Origin: Delphinapterus leucas
Lineage: Eukaryota > Chordata > Mammalia > Artiodactyla > Monodontidae
DNA: 64,000 nt
Direction of reading: 5' to 3'
Assembly (NCBI RefSeq): GCF_002288925.2
Contig: NW_022098024.1
Location: 1,122,063 to 1,186,062, forward strand
Part shown: one piece after another, positions 23,420-35,334 of the stretch
Numbering within the stretch: the stretch's first letter is position 1
Layout: each line of letters opens with the position of its first letter
Translations under genes and position numbers: made by a program
Notes under the pieces: generated by a model
Seen by the model: the letters and a program-made list of their open reading frames with translations, nothing else
Told to the model about the DNA's origin: nothing
Database searches by the model: none

Positions 23420-23835
23420 ATAAGTGAGTACTGTCATTGTTGCTAGCAGTATATATTGCTGTAACACTTTTAGAAAGCAATTTGACTTTATGTATTGTAG
23501 GTCATAGAATTGTTCATTTGCCTAGATCCCTTTCTGGAAATCTATCCTAAGGAAATATGAAAAATGTGGTATGCACAAATATGCTCATAAATTGTTCATA
23601 ATGTAAAAAATATCATAAACCCACATGCCAAACAAAAAGATATGGGTAAAATAATTAGGCATGGATATAAGGCACCTATTAAAATTTACAACCTGGAAGA
23701 TTTTGTATAATAACAACTATATAAGGAAAATATACATGCATATGTAAATTTGAAAGACTGAATAACAGTATACTGAGATACTAATAGTGGTTGCATTATG
23801 AGGGTTCTTTTTCTTCCCCACTTTCCTAAGTGGTT
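23420..23835 (+). mobile_element. Old L1M-type 3' region
   Basis: The order AGAAAGCAATTTGACTTTAT, CTGGAAATCTATCCTAAGGA, ATGCACAAATATGCTCATAA and a terminal TAATAGTGGTTGCATTATGA matches the 3' untranslated part of old LINE-1s on the plus strand. There are no coding remains. Confidence 0.55.
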
Positions 23836-25009
23836 TTACTTCTGAAGACAGAAGATGTTTGGACCAGCGAAGATAACTCCTGGCTGCAAATAACAGTAAT
23901 CTGACTCCAGAAGCCTAAATTAATGGGAGTTCAAATTTCTCACTTAACAGGAAGTCCAGAAATTGTAGACCATGGTTCTGTGACTTAATATTATCAGGGC
24001 CAGGGATTCTGTTGGCATTTATCATTTGGTTGCCGGATGACTGCTAAAGTTCTCATCCTCTAGTTTACATTCAAGGCAGAAAGAATGAAGAAGGGGGAGG
24101 ATACATATCAGCTACCTCAATGTCTTTTTTAGCTGGAAGAAAAAGAAGGCCCCCAAATTAAGTCTCTGATGGAGAATGAAGTGCAGATGGCCATCCCTAC
24201 CGGGAATGTAGGCTGGGGAAGAGCATGTGAGAGGTAGAAAGGAAAAAGAAGGTTGAAAATAACTTCTGGGTGGCCCATAAGCCATGTTTTCCACAGTGGT
24301 CAGCTATGGCTCAGAGGCCCAGATTGTCCCAGTATAAAGACTTCCATAGGCCTCATCTCCAGAGGAAGTCCCAGTTCTCTGTGTGTGTTTCTGTCTCAGC
24401 CACCTTGCCTTCCTTCTAGTGAGCACTGATTCTCTTCTTCCACTCTGCCTCTATCTTCCACCTCAGTCTGTAAGACCAACACAAAGAAAATGGGAGAGCT
24501 GAAAAGGGAGGAGAGTTTGAGACTCCATCCCTCATCCAGGATGCTTGACTCTGCTCAAAACACGGAGATTCCCTGAGAACATTTTAGCAGTAAATAAAGC
24601 TGACATGAGTCTCAGTTCCCATGCAGCTCCAATGTTGAGTTTCTCTAGTCATGCATATCAAGTAGTCTTGAAAACAGGAGAGAGAGCTGTTTCTTTCCCA
24701 TCTTTGCCCCTGAGAAGACTGGATGTTTATGACCCATTTAGTATTTCAGCATTATCATAATAAATGAATTAACTAGCACCCCCACCCCCCATGAGATAGC
24801 ATCTTTGGTCTAGAGATAAAGTCTTTTAGACTGCACTTTTTTATGTGTAGGGTGCTGTTCTCCAGGTAGGTGTCATTTGATTTCTGATGGAAATTTTACA
24901 CAGTTGTTTTAATGATGAGAAAGGAAAAATTAAAAAATGGGAAGGAGATCATAAATTAGACCTCTGAAATATATCTCGAATCAGTTGCTTTCTCATTCAT
25001 CACTGGCCC
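23836..25009. other. Unassigned sequence
   Basis: No gene is seen. About 23870-24110 resembles an old interspersed repeat whose family I cannot name (CAAATAACAGTAATCTGACTCC then TTAATGGGAGTTCAAATTTC). Frames at 24112-24294 (minus) and 24545-24760 (plus) have no domain. A C-rich run lies at 24779-24790. Confidence 0.4.
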
Positions 25010-25247
25010 CAGGTTGGCTTACATGATCATTGGCTAACACCACGTCAATAATGTTTTTTCCCCCTTTCACTCTTATTTCCTATAATCAGTTCTCTATAGA
25101 GTGAACAGAAAGACTTTTTCAGAAATATCTATCACTTGCTTCAACAGAACAAAATTAAAAACACCAATCAATTAATTTAAAGCATCTCTTTGCATTTAGA
25201 ATGAAATCGGGGCCCTTACATCTGGTCCTCAAGTGTTTATTCAGCAC
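25010..25247 (+). mobile_element. LINE-2 relic
   Basis: AGAGTGAACAGAAAGACTTT, CACTTGCTTCAACAGAAC, and TTTAGAATGAAATCGGGGCC then CTTACATCTGGTCCTCAAG match the L2 3' region pattern. It ends at the Tigger-like element. Confidence 0.5.
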
Positions 25248-25597
25248 ACAGTTGGCCATCCCTCACTATCCTTGGGGGATTGTTTCTAGGACACACCCCT
25301 CTGTACCAAAATCCTTGGATGCTTGAGTCCCTTATGAAATGGCATAGTATTTGCCTAACCTATGCACATTGTCTCATATACTTTAAATCATTGCTATGTA
25401 ACCTATAATACATAATGCAATACAAATGCTATATAAATAGTTGTAAATACAATGTAAATACTATGTAAATAGTTCCTAGTGCACAGCAAATTCAAGTTTT
25501 GCTCTTTGAAACTTTGAAATTTTTTAAAAATATTTTTGCTCCACAGTTGGTTGAATTTGCATATGTGGAACCTGTGGATAGGGCGGGCCAACTGTAT
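25248..25597. mobile_element. Tigger/MER2-like DNA transposon relic
   Basis: Terminal inverted repeats are visible: left ACAGTTGGCCATCCCTCACT, and right ending GGCGGGCCAACTGTA. The interior includes the AT-rich TGCAATACAAATGCTATATA and CTATGTAAATAGTT words typical of this non-autonomous pogo-like family, and CCTATGCACATTGTCTCATA. No transposase frame remains. The TA target is shared with the next element. Confidence 0.7.
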
Positions 25598-25804
25598 ACA
25601 GTTGACTCACAAACAACACAGGGGTTAGAGGCACCAACCCTTGCATAGTTGAAAATCCACATACAACTTTATAGTTGGCCCTCTGTATCTGCCGATTCAA
25701 CCAGCCACGGATTGTGTAGCTCTACAGCGTATGTTTAGTGAAAAAATTCTCCTATAAAGGGATCCACACAGTTCAAATCTTGTTGTTCAAAGGTCAACTG
25801 TATA
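25596..25804. mobile_element. Second Tigger-like non-autonomous DNA transposon
   Basis: The left end CAGTTGACTCACAAACAACA and the right end, which in reverse complement reads CAGTTGACCTTTGAACAACA, form terminal inverted repeats flanked by TA. At about 205 bases it is an internally deleted copy without coding sequence. It abuts the previous element through a TATA junction at about 25594-25598. Confidence 0.75.
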
Positions 25805-25984
25805 TTAAATAAATGAATGATGAGGTAATGGGAAAAAGTAGATCTGGGTGACTAAAGATTCTGTAAAACTTTGGTGCTAAGGTTGGAAAAGGTGAGTTGG
25901 AGCCAGAATTTAAAAGGCCTTGAGTGGTATGTTAATTGATTTGAAATGTACTTGTTTTTCTCCACCTCATCTCCTGCCATTTTC

Positions 25985-26365
25985 TCTTTCCTCATAGAGC
26001 TCTAGCCTTGTTAGTATTCTGAGAGTCCTTCCAGGCATTTATCTTGATACTCTTCATTGTTTCTTTGTCAGTGTTAGATCTCAACTTAACACCTTCTCAC
26101 AGAAGCTTTCCCTACCTAGTTAATTAAGCTAGGACTCCCCATGCAGCTGCCATCTCAGTATTATCTTCCATCTCAGCTCTTTGTTGGGTTGTTTTTGATA
26201 ATTTGTGTTATTTTATTTATCCCCCAATTGTCCTACATTTGGTCTGTCTATACCATTAGAATGTAAGATCTATGAGATCAGGAATCTTCTTCACCTAGTG
26301 TCTAGTCAGGCTGAAATACAATAGATTTACTATAAATATCCATTTAATAAATAAGTTATGTTGAT
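25985..26365 (+). mobile_element. LINE-2 3' region
   Basis: The L2 pattern ACACCTTCTCACAGAAGCTT, then TTAGAATGTAAGATCTATGAGATCAGGAAT, and a terminal TTTAATAAATAAG is clear. No reading frame survives. Confidence 0.75.
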
Positions 26366-26394
26366 ATGAAGACCAAATGATAAAATGAATCTAA

Positions 26395-26640
26395 GCAGCA
26401 GGTACAGTGCCTGCTAATGTTATTTGCTTGACAATTGTTGATCTCTTTCTTTTTTTTATCTAATTCCCCTACTTTGTCTCATAAGGCTGTGAGCTCCTCT
26501 AAGGCAGATGCCATATTATAATTACCTTTCATCCCCAGGACCTTCATACTCTCAGGAACAAAGAAGTCAGGGGATTTTGTTTAAAAAAACGAAGAAGAAT
26601 AAATGATGGAATGAATGAAGAGGCTCTTAACAAATAGATA
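26395..26640 (+). mobile_element. Second LINE-2 3' fragment
   Basis: It begins with a GTACAGTGCCTGCTAATG tail-like piece. A fresh L2 ending follows: CTGTGAGCTCCTCTAAGGCA, CATCCCCAGGACCTTCATAC and AATGATGGAATGAATGAA. Confidence 0.65.
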
Positions 26641-26811
26641 GGCATTTGATTAGGGCAAAAGACATTCTAAGGGAATAAGGGTTTGGATTGTCAACAGAGT
26701 TCTAGAGGTGAGTTTACAAAAGGCTTGTAGGATCTATGAAGATATGAATCGTATCTATCTTTTTTTCCCCTGAATTCCTATTGAATCCCTGGTGCAGAGG
26801 GCAGTTCCTGG

Positions 26812-26812
<1 letters not shown>

Positions 26813-26870
<58 letters not shown>

Positions 26871-26905
26871 GGGAGAGAGGGAGAGAGGGAGATGGAGAGA
26901 GACTG
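26813..26905. repeat. (GT)n(GA)n compound microsatellite
   Basis: About 19 GT units pass into GAGAGAGGGAGA repeats. Open frames through it on both strands are artefacts. Confidence 0.96.
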
Positions 26906-29087
26906 AATGTGTGGTTGGAAAGAAAGACAGCAAAAGTTTGGGGATTATACTGGAAAAGGTAAATGATAGTTTCAAAGGGCCTAGACTGTACAACTAATTA
27001 GTTTGAGACCTTGTCAGCAATGGGTGACCTTTGAACATTGTTATTATACTGGCAGAAATGAGTTAACTCAGGATGCTGGAGTAGGGTTGGGGGCAAGAAT
27101 TTGTGTCAGGTCTCATAAAATCCAATCTCTAATGATGTCCATTTCTGGAAGCTCAGCTAGTGCTTACAAGTTGTCCTACTATGTTGCATTTTGGAATAGT
27201 GTCCTTTCTGTTGAAAGATTGAAAAAGATTGAGTATATTAGGTCAGTATGGAGAGACTAACCTAAAATATTTGCAGATGGCATAGTGCCTTTCATTTAGT
27301 CATGTATCGGATTTATTGGATTACAAAACTAAACTCTGTTCTAGGAAATCTGCCCATGTTTCTTCCCCTTTCTTAAATGCCAGATATTGAAACTTCATTT
27401 CAGGAGGTTGAAAGTACTGGTTTTAGGGACTCTTGAAGGATGGGCGGTTCAGCTCGTGGGAAACATTGGTATAGGTCATTTGAAGATATGCTGTGGTCTG
27501 CAAAGAGAAATGATATGGAGATGTAGAATTTGAACCTGAATGGAACTGGCTTTGCATTTGAAAGTAGAGGCTAGTGTTGTAATAGGCTCTCTATGAAGAT
27601 TATCCCCACTTATAAGATTTCTGCCCAACATCAGGCAGTGGAAGCTGGTGACTCATTTCTATAAAAGGTTCTCTGCTTTTTCTGACCAAGTTCAGAGAAA
27701 TTACTGCCACTGTGAGACTTGGACAAGCAATGATTTGTTGGTTCAAGCAGTTTCTCCATGGGTGGATCTACCTCTCCATAAATGAGATCTGACAATACAG
27801 TATTGGGATTAGTTGCATGAGAGACCAAAAAGTAGTAAGAATGCATGTGTTTTTAGATAGGGGGTGGGAGTGAATGCTTAAAAAAATGGGTAGTGTTACT
27901 TAAAGTGTGTTTCAGCCTTACCTTCAGGGGTAAATGCCAGGGTCTGTTAAGGAGGCAAGGATTCCCAAGGCCTCAAACTAAGTTCTGGACCTCTATCCTC
28001 TTCAACATTAATTTTCTTCCCTGGTCTTCCTTAGTCTTACCAGAAATTCCAGTTTTGTCCTGAATGCCTACCGAAAACAACAGGAAAAACAGGGAGGCTA
28101 AATTAATTATAACAAATATCGGGACAAATAACATGGTTCTACTGCTCTTGGCTTCTTTTAATGGGGATATGTCTACTTTACAGAGTTGCCATGAAATGCA
28201 TCTATTATATTTTCAAAAAGCAAGACATTACTATATATTCAGACAAGGAAGTGTCCCTAGGTCTTCTAACTTTGGGAAACAGTTCATGCTATTTTTCTTT
28301 TACAAAGATATATAAACTTAACATTTGAAGAAGTTAAAAAGGCTTGTATTAAACAACCATGTTTAATTTTATTTGTTTTTTAAACCTGTGCAACTGTGGA
28401 ACACTGTTTTTATGAAACATCTGTTAACATTTAGCAAATTACTAGTGCTCTATGAAACCCATCTGGGAAATGATGACCTACATAATAATTGTCTTATGAA
28501 TGGAAATATATTTATTGGCAAATAGCCATGTGACTATCATGCGAACATGTGAGGATAAAACATTATCTTATAGCATAAATTTCTGAGGAACATAAGGTTT
28601 AGATGCTTAGTCAGTTTAAATAATATACATAGAGCAACTGAATACTTGACTCTTAGTAGATACTTAGTAAATGTTAACCACTATTAAATCAGAAAATTCA
28701 TGTTGAGAAACCAATACCCTGTTATGCTAGTATAGATCAACTAGTTCTCTTTTGTAATGAAATGTAAGGCCTGCCAGGGTCTAATAATTTTTGTCAAAGC
28801 CTGAGAGGGCTGGGCTCCTGAATCTGTATCTATCAAGTCTCTTTAATATATACTGAAGTTTCCCATAGTAACAGTAGTAGTATCTCCACAGAATATTACT
28901 GGAATTACATTCTAATACCATTCTAATATTAATGATCTCTTGCATGTATAGCATACCTTATACAATAATAGCAACTTAGAACTATAAAGTTATCTTTAGT
29001 CCTGCAACATTGTTAGTACTTTTGATGATTTTGATTGCAATAATGGGCAGTATCAATATCCTATCTAAGTGGAAATCCAGTAGCAGG
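26906..29087. other. Unassigned sequence
   Basis: No gene is supported. Chance frames include 27003-27260 and 28064-28315 (plus) and 27631-27846 (minus); none shows a domain. About 28640-28690 has a short L2/MIR-tail-like piece (GTAGATACTTAGTAAATGTT). Confidence 0.45.
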
Positions 29088-29323
29088 GACCTTGTGTACT
29101 TTTTTTTTTTTTTTGCGGTACGCAGGCCTCTCACCGTTCTGGCCTCTCCCATTGCGGAGTACGGGCTCCGGATGCGCAGGCTCAGTGGCGATGGCTCACG
29201 GCCCCAGCCGCTCCACGGCATGTGGGATCTTCCCGGACCGGGGCACAAACCCGTGTCCCCTGCATCGGCAGGCGGACCCCCAACCACTGCGCCACCAGGG
29301 AAACCCGACCTTGTGTACTTTTT
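29088..29323 (-). mobile_element. CHR-type SINE, short class, with TSD
   Basis: The body is about 29104-29306, reversed, with a 15-base T run at the left and the head complement (CTGCGCCACCAGGGAAACCC) at the right. The TSD GACCTTGTGTACTTTT is at 29088-29103 and 29307-29322. The 139- and 168-codon frames across it (29010-29429, 28982-29488) are SINE by-products. Confidence 0.94.
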
Positions 29324-29815
29324 ATTTCCAAGTCTCTTGTATGTTGGCGGCCTCCCTAGCAGATGGGGCCAGGCTCTCCATGGCAGAGGAAGACTAAGAG
29401 GATTTACTGGCTTCTTAAATGCAGGGTAACTGGGAACTGCATTCAGATACTGCTTTTTCCCTAACACCTCAGCCTGAAAACAAAACAAAACAAAAAGCAG
29501 GCAAGAATAGAAAGAGTATTCTTAGCTGAGCCAGCATGATATGCATGCTGTATTACCAGCTGCTCGCGGAGCTGCAGCTGAGCAGATCTGCAGACTTCAA
29601 GCTGCCCCACATCCTCCTCTTAATACTGATGGGAGAAAATTCCTGCATATTTTCTAAGCAGGAAGTCTCACTTACCCAAGCTGAGTCTAAGACAAGTATG
29701 CTCTCCTTCCCAGTCTCCAAAGAGTGGAAGCTATTAGGACACAAATGGTAGGAATATCCTTAGGCACGTCAGAATAGTAATGAATTCTTCTGTTTGTAGC
29801 ATTTGCTTGCATAGA
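29324..29815. other. Unassigned sequence
   Basis: A 71-codon plus frame (29536-29751) and a 63-codon minus frame lie opposite each other. Neither has a recognised domain. No repeat is identified. Confidence 0.45.
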
Positions 29816-29819
29816 CTAC

Positions 29820-29955
29820 TTCCCTGTGCACTGTATTATCTGGGGCTGAGACAACCCTATGAAGATGATCTTGCAGATACAAAAGTCAGGCTCAGGGAAA
29901 CAAAGTGACTTGACCAAAGTGTTGACCATTTATCATCTGGCTCAAAGTCTCAGAT
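29820..29955 (-). mobile_element. MIR SINE relic
   Basis: The blocks CAACCCTATGAAGATGATCT, AAGTCAGGCTCAGGGAAACA and AAGTGACTTGACCAAAGTG match the MIR core in reverse. Confidence 0.65.
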
Positions 29956-29994
29956 AAGCCAATGGAAGGCAATGAATAAGGCTTTCAAACTATA

Positions 29995-30255
29995 TTGTTT
30001 ACAAAAACAAAGTATCTGGGAAGCCTATTAAACAGAATTCCAGGCCTATATCCCCTTGCTCCCACCCCTACTAAAGATGAAGATTCTGCAGTTTGGGGGG
30101 TAATGTGTTATCAAATAATGTGGAGGCTTATAAAGTATCTTATGTCAGTGCTTTCCAAATTTTAATATGTTTACAAATAATTCAGAGTTCTGGAGAGGGG
30201 CCTGATAATGTGCATTTCTCAGAAGATCCCAGGTGATGGTGCATACTGTTGATGA
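29995..30255. mobile_element. MER5-like hAT transposon fragments
   Basis: Two adjacent pieces fit MER5A order. 29995-30100 has CTATTAAACAGAATTCCAGG and a CCACCCCTAC stretch. 30150-30255 starts TCAGTGCTTTCCAAATTTTA and has TGCATTTCTCAGAAGATCCC then AGGTGATGGTGC. No coding capacity. Confidence 0.5.
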
Positions 30256-30785
30256 GCAGAAAGTAAAAGGCTATAGGTTTCACAACAAAGAATTTTGTAA
30301 ACTTTCATATTTCATATTCTAGTGTTTTCTGAAAGTTTACATTATTTTCCCCTTCTAAGATGTTGGCCCATTATTGGGGGACATAAGGATGTTTTATTGG
30401 GGCACTGAGAGGACATAATGTGATCTCCTGTAGAATCCCTCCTCGTCCTTACACACTGCCCATCCTCTCTATGCATCTCTTAGAAAACAATTGAGATATA
30501 TACTTGATATCCCACTGTTGTTATTAATTTGCAGTCTCAAGGAGTTTCAGATAGAGGTGGGCAATTTCCTATGGGTTAGAATGTACTTTGGGAAATATTA
30601 ATAAAGATAGTCTGACTTGATCATAATATTTCCCTCTCTTCTGCCATTGGAAAAAAAATGATGCCAGGCCTGATTTTGATCTCATTATAGTGGTTTTAGA
30701 TTTTGATGAAGCAAAAATGTTGAACTTTACAACTCCTCCAGAGCGTGGATCATGAGGATGGTATTACAGGGAAACTTCATGTTTG

Positions 30786-30819
<34 letters not shown>

Positions 30820-32065
30820 CACGTGCGCGCATGTTATTGTGTTTTATTTATTTTCACCCTACCTCTTATCTTTTTATTTGCTTTTCCTCTACTTCTCCCA
30901 CTTTCAGAATTATAAAATAGCCTCTAAATCACTTCATTTTTTTAAACACTGATACCAACATTCTTTCAGTGATTAAAATCAAGTCATTTCTGTAGTGTAA
31001 GAGCAACAGGGTCCCTTCTCCTGCTCAGGAAAACATTGATTTAATTCTTCTCTCTTAGACTTGTCGACTTTTATTCTTGCTCACTCCTAGACTTTGACCA
31101 ACTAATTCACACTAAAGTGTAAATGACTGATGTAGGCCATTGTATCGCCTCACCGGGAAAACTTGTATTTTTATATAGAAATAAAACTTTATGCTCAAGT
31201 TTTCAGTGCCTAATATGGCATGTATGGTGTGATAAAATTGGCAAAGCAGTTTGCCCCTTTTTGAGTAAAGCAGGAATCTTGAAATCATACTATAGATAGT
31301 GATTTAGTTAATTCACCTTGGTTTTTGTTTTGATTTTGAAATTATTATTTATTGTCTCCTTTATTTTCATCTTAAAGTTTTCCAGGCTCCAAAAATAGCA
31401 GGTTATAGCCATTTATGCATAATGCACTACTTCAGCCTAACTTTTCCCACTGGTTACCACCCTTTCTGGTACATTGTTAACGGCCCCTTTGGGGGAAATG
31501 AGTCCATTTTTGCATTGTTCTTCTAGGTTTCATACTCCTGGATCCAACCACTAGATGTCTCTGTAATTACATGCTAGACCAAATCAGAGAGCATGGCCCA
31601 CCATAGAAGCAAAGGTGGGCCTTAAAGGCTTATCCCCAAATTCTAAATACCTATTTTCATTAAAGTGGAATGATCTTAAATACACATAAGGTAGCACCAC
31701 TAATCAATGAGTTATTTGGTTACCTGCATGTGTTTACATGGCTTAGTATGAACAGAACTAGGTTCATCAATTCTCAAGAGAAACTGTAGATAGGCAGTAA
31801 AAACCTATGTTTCAACTGTGTGTGGGGGGGTATTCATGTGCCCCTACACACACACAGTCTCAGAGACCTTGCTTTTTGCAGGGAGGTGGAGAGACAAAAT
31901 AACCAATTTTAGAGCCTTCTAGTCATATATTTGTATAAGAACATTTGGATTCTCAGTTTACCTTTCAAAATGAAGCAAATGATGACAAAGGGTGAAATTG
32001 TCCTGAGATCTCTAATACAGCTGCCCATTGAATTTTACCCTTGTTGGTGGACCAGTCAGGCTCAG
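30256..32065. other. Unassigned sequence with a GT microsatellite
   Basis: No gene is supported. A (GT)n run with a CACGTGCGCGCATG end lies at 30783-30832. An imperfect hairpin (CTGTGTGTGGGGG against CCCCTACACACACAG) lies at about 31815-31857. Confidence 0.45.
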
Positions 32066-32070
32066 AAAGA

Positions 32071-32220
32071 ACCTCCTTCCTTCCTTATTTCTTTCTTTCC
32101 TCCCTTCTTTCCTCCCTCCCTCCCTCCTTTCCTTTCTTCCTTTCTCCCTTCCTCCCTCCCTTTCTTCTTTCCTTCCATCTCTCCTTCCTTCCTCTTTCTC
32201 TCACTCTGTCTTTTTCTTTC
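32071..32220. repeat. Polypyrimidine (CTTCC/CCCT)n tract
   Basis: About 150 bases are almost all C and T on the plus strand, mainly CCTTCC, CCCTCC and CTTTCTT words with a few A or G interruptions. Long homopurine-homopyrimidine runs can form triplex (H-DNA). The Ser/Pro/Phe-rich open frames across it are artefacts. Confidence 0.95.
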
Positions 32221-32329
32221 AAAATTAACTTTATTTGAGGAAGTGTCCAAGTTTATTAGGGTATTGATATTTTTCCCATCGTAAATTATATTGGAAATTG
32301 TAAGGAACGCGAGATTTTATCTTGGTCAT

Positions 32330-32425
32330 TTTTTTTCAACCATAGTGCTTAAATAGTGCCTCACATAGTATTACTAGATCCCCAGTAAATGTTGTTGAAT
32401 GATGAATGGATGAAGAAGATGATCT
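32330..32425 (+). mobile_element. LINE-2 tail fragment
   Basis: AGTGCCTCACATAGTATTAC, then CCAGTAAATGTTGTTGAATG and ATGGATGAA, is the L2 terminal pattern. Confidence 0.6.
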
Positions 32426-33369
32426 GTTTATGTGGTAGAAATGTGCAAATGCAGGTTAGCTATACATAATATGAAAGCTATACAATGGTACAATAATATG
32501 AAATATGTGTAAGTAAATGTACAATATATAATAAATATATAAGTAAATATTTTAATCTTTGAAAAAAGAATATGATTTTGTTTTTAAGTTTATCAAGTAA
32601 TTCAAGTTTGTCTGGCAATACCTGCTCTGAACCGTTGAAAGGTGGGCCACAAAAATTTAGTAAAGTTAAAAAAAATCTTATGTATGAATGTACCTATTGG
32701 AGTGTATTCCTCATGTGAATTCTGTACATCATTTCTGTAGTGTGGGAAAAAAAAATAAGGTGAGAACAAGTAGTACTTAAATGGCCTTAATGACCTGCTC
32801 TCAAGAGTAAATGATTTATGTACAAATATAGGGGCACTCAAAGTGTTTGAAAACAATGTCTTTTCACATTAGGGTAACACATCTCCATTATAATCATATC
32901 CTTTCTGGTTATTTATGAGCAGGTTCTTTTCTCCAAAAGAACATAAAAAGAATTGAACCTTGTTCCTGTCTAGCATAAATGATTACAGATTCCACATGAA
33001 GGGAGGGGGATCAAACATCTGTTTATCTACAGAGCCTTTTATATTGGCAATTCCCTGTGCATTTGGTCAGTAGCTTGTATGTCACCATGATCTCCTTTGA
33101 ATCCCTAAAATATAGCCATTTCCTGAGGGCAAGTACAGTAGTTGTCTAGGAGCTGGCATGCAGCAGTCTGAGTTCATTCTTTAGCTATCTGGAAGGGACC
33201 AAAATTTCTTAAAAAGTCCATTATTTTACTTACTTTCCTTCCTACTATGAAGGAAGAAACAAAGGAGAAGTATGGTATTTTTAATTCTGGAGATAAAAAT
33301 GACTGTAATAGCTTACAATTACCAATCACTTACTATGAGTTGTAAATTACAAGGTATTGCATTTTTTTG
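32426..33369. other. Unassigned AT-rich sequence
   Basis: No gene, RNA or repeat is supported. The 84-codon minus frame at 32602-32856 has no domain. Confidence 0.5.
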
Positions 33370-33575
33370 AAAAATAGCTAGCATTTATTTAGTGCCAGCT
33401 GCTGGTCTTTGAGGTTTGCAATCATTATATCATTTAATCTTCAAAATCAACCCTACTACTGTTGTTGGACACTGAGGCACATAAAGGTGAAGGAACTTGT
33501 TAGTAAGTATAGAAATTGGACGTCAACTTGGACAGTGTAGTTCCAGAGGCTGTAAGGTATGCCCTGCACAACAAT
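33370..33575 (-). mobile_element. MIR SINE relic
   Basis: TAGCTAGCATTTATTTAGTG, a CATTTAATCTTCAAAATCAACCC piece and GACACTGAGGCACATAAAGG follow MIR order in reverse. The head portion reaches about 33575. Confidence 0.75.
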
Positions 33576-34365
33576 TGCTTCCTTACGTCCAGTGCAAAAG
33601 TTGTGCTGTGTATTGCTGGGGTGGTTACTTTAACTGCTATGATTGATCCTCTCCAACTGCTTACTGCATATCACCATCATCTGCCCAGCGTAGCCAGAAT
33701 GCCATTGCCTTGTTTTGATGCCATTTCTCTCCTCCCATCTCACCTCACCAGGGCCTTGTTCACTTTAAAGGTAAGTTGGATTGCAAACACCAGGCAGCTA
33801 GGGAATACAAGTCTTCTCCATACACCACTGCAGTTGCTTTGCCATTCTGTACAGGGTGTCTTTCATAGTTGGCCTTGCTTATTCACTGCTCTGGCTATGT
33901 TCTTGCTATCTTCCTTGGGACCAAAGGTGATGCCCCAAGCTTGGACACTAAGGTAACAGATTGTGTAGTTGGCATTCACTTAGCCATTGATCCCATAAAG
34001 TATGAGAGGTCAACAGGAGTTTCTAGACTCAACTACAAGTTGTGGCTATGCCAGTCTTCTTTACCAAAACTACCGCATTCCTCATTTCCCATTCCATGAT
34101 GGCACTTGTCCCATTGGCACATTTCTTCTCTTGCTTTTGAATTTTAATCACAACTACACAATCCTATCAAGTGTTCATGATTTAAACTACCACAGGATAT
34201 GTCATACTTCAGTCCCATGCCTCCAAGGACACTCACCGTACTCTTTATAGATGGTTCCCCTTCTCCCCAGATGCTTTTTTACCAAGGATAGAAGTAGCCT
34301 TTTGCTAAGTCACAGGCATCTCAACTTGAGACCTTTTGGGGACTATTTAATTACATCTGCCTCCT
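33576..34365. other. Unassigned sequence with a 146-codon open frame
   Basis: The open frame 33516-33956 (plus) is among the longest outside LINE-1 in the window, but its first codons lie in the MIR relic. It shows no domain, signal peptide or repeated structure. I judge it chance. No transposon is identified here. Confidence 0.4.
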
Positions 34366-34445
34366 CAACTAGACTACAAGCTAGTGTACTCAAGGTCCGT
34401 CAATATCTGGTATAAAATAGATGACTGAATATTTGTGGAAGGAAA
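34366..34445 (+). mobile_element. LINE-2 tail fragment
   Basis: CTAGACTACAAGCTAGTGTA, then ATAGATGACTGAATATTTGT, resembles the L2 end. Confidence 0.5.
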
Positions 34446-34682
34446 GAAGAAAGGAAGAGATGAAGGGAAAGGAAAGGAGAAGAAGAACTCACACTTGCAT
34501 TGCTCCTAGGGTACATGGTTATAGTCTTTTCCAGGAGAGAATGTAATTAGCAAGGGTGAGAACCCACCTAACCCTTGCATACCTTCTAACCCTTGCATAC
34601 CTTGCATACCTCTCCTAACCCTCTCATAGAGCTTACTATGAGAAGGCATTTCCATGGAAAGGTAATCCAAAATGATGCTTGT
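34446..34682. repeat. Purine-rich run and ACCCTTGCATACC local repeats
   Basis: GGAAAGAAGAAAGGAAGAG purine tract at 34440-34487. At 34571-34620 the word ACCCTTGCATACCTT occurs twice with a further GCATACC, so a small local duplication is present. Confidence 0.75.
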
Positions 34683-34724
34683 TATAATAATAATAATAAT
34701 AATAACAACAACAATAACAATAAC
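34683..34724. repeat. (TAA)n/(CAA)n microsatellite
   Basis: About seven TAA units are followed by mixed CAA and TAA units. Confidence 0.95.
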
Positions 34725-34889
34725 TCTACTTCACTAGGCATTTATTGCATTATTGTTAGACAGAACTCAAATGCAGCAAATAATACCATCATCTACTTAG
34801 TTGTTCAAATAAGAGTATGAGAATTAACCTTGATTTCTCTTTTTCTCACCTCCCACAATCCAAACCATTAGCTAGTTCTCAGAGTTGAC

Positions 34890-35334
34890 ATCAGAAACAC
34901 AAAGTAGAAACATGCTTAAAAATTTTCTGATGGCTTCTACCAGACTTGCAATTAAAACCAAACTCTTGACAACTGCCTACAAAGATCTTAGTAGTCAGGT
35001 CTTTGGCTACCCTTCTGCTCTCCTTTCTCACTGCATTCTTCCCTTTTCACTTATTCCAATCTCACTGGGCTTCCTACTGTTCTTAAAGCATGTCAGTGTT
35101 GTCATTGCCTTGGGTCTTCATGTTAGCCATTGTCCTTCCTTTCACTCAGTTTCAGCTTAAAGGTCTCCCCTTCAGGGAACCCTAATTCAGCTTTCTAATC
35201 AACGTGAGCAAACATGTCATGCTCTATCACGTAATTCTAATTCTCTCTAAAGCATATATCACTGTGGGATGTTCATTGTCATTGTTTATTTGTTGACTTG
35301 TTTATTGTGAGTCTGATGACAGAATATAATTGCT
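34890..35334 (+). mobile_element. LINE-2 3' region, left part (split by the full-length L1)
   Basis: The L2 order is good: TTAAAAATTTTCTGATGGCT, CTACAAAGATCTTAGTAGTC, TTCCTTTCACTCAGTTTCAG, CTTAAAGGTCTCCCCTTCAG and ATATATCACTGTGGGATGTT. It stops at 35334 and resumes at 43001 in the right register, so the LINE-1 landed inside it. Confidence 0.8.

Noticed and set aside
28982..29488. Long open frames on both strands around 29.0-29.5 kb (139 and 168 codons)
   Set aside because: They read through a CHR SINE (Gly/Pro/Arg-rich, [16 protein letters not shown] text) that gives similar frames in every copy in the window.
31931..32284. 117-codon Ser/Pro/Phe-rich frame
   Set aside because: Translation of the polypyrimidine tract; overlapping frames in all three phases show the same bias.
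33516..33956. 146-codon plus-strand open frame
   Set aside because: Its beginning lies in a MIR relic, it has no motif, signal or family resemblance, and no splice or promoter context.
34446..34724. Repeated ACCCTTGCATACC words and TAA units as a possible CRISPR-like or satellite array
   Set aside because: Too few and irregular copies, no uniform spacers; ordinary local duplication and microsatellite in a mammalian genome.
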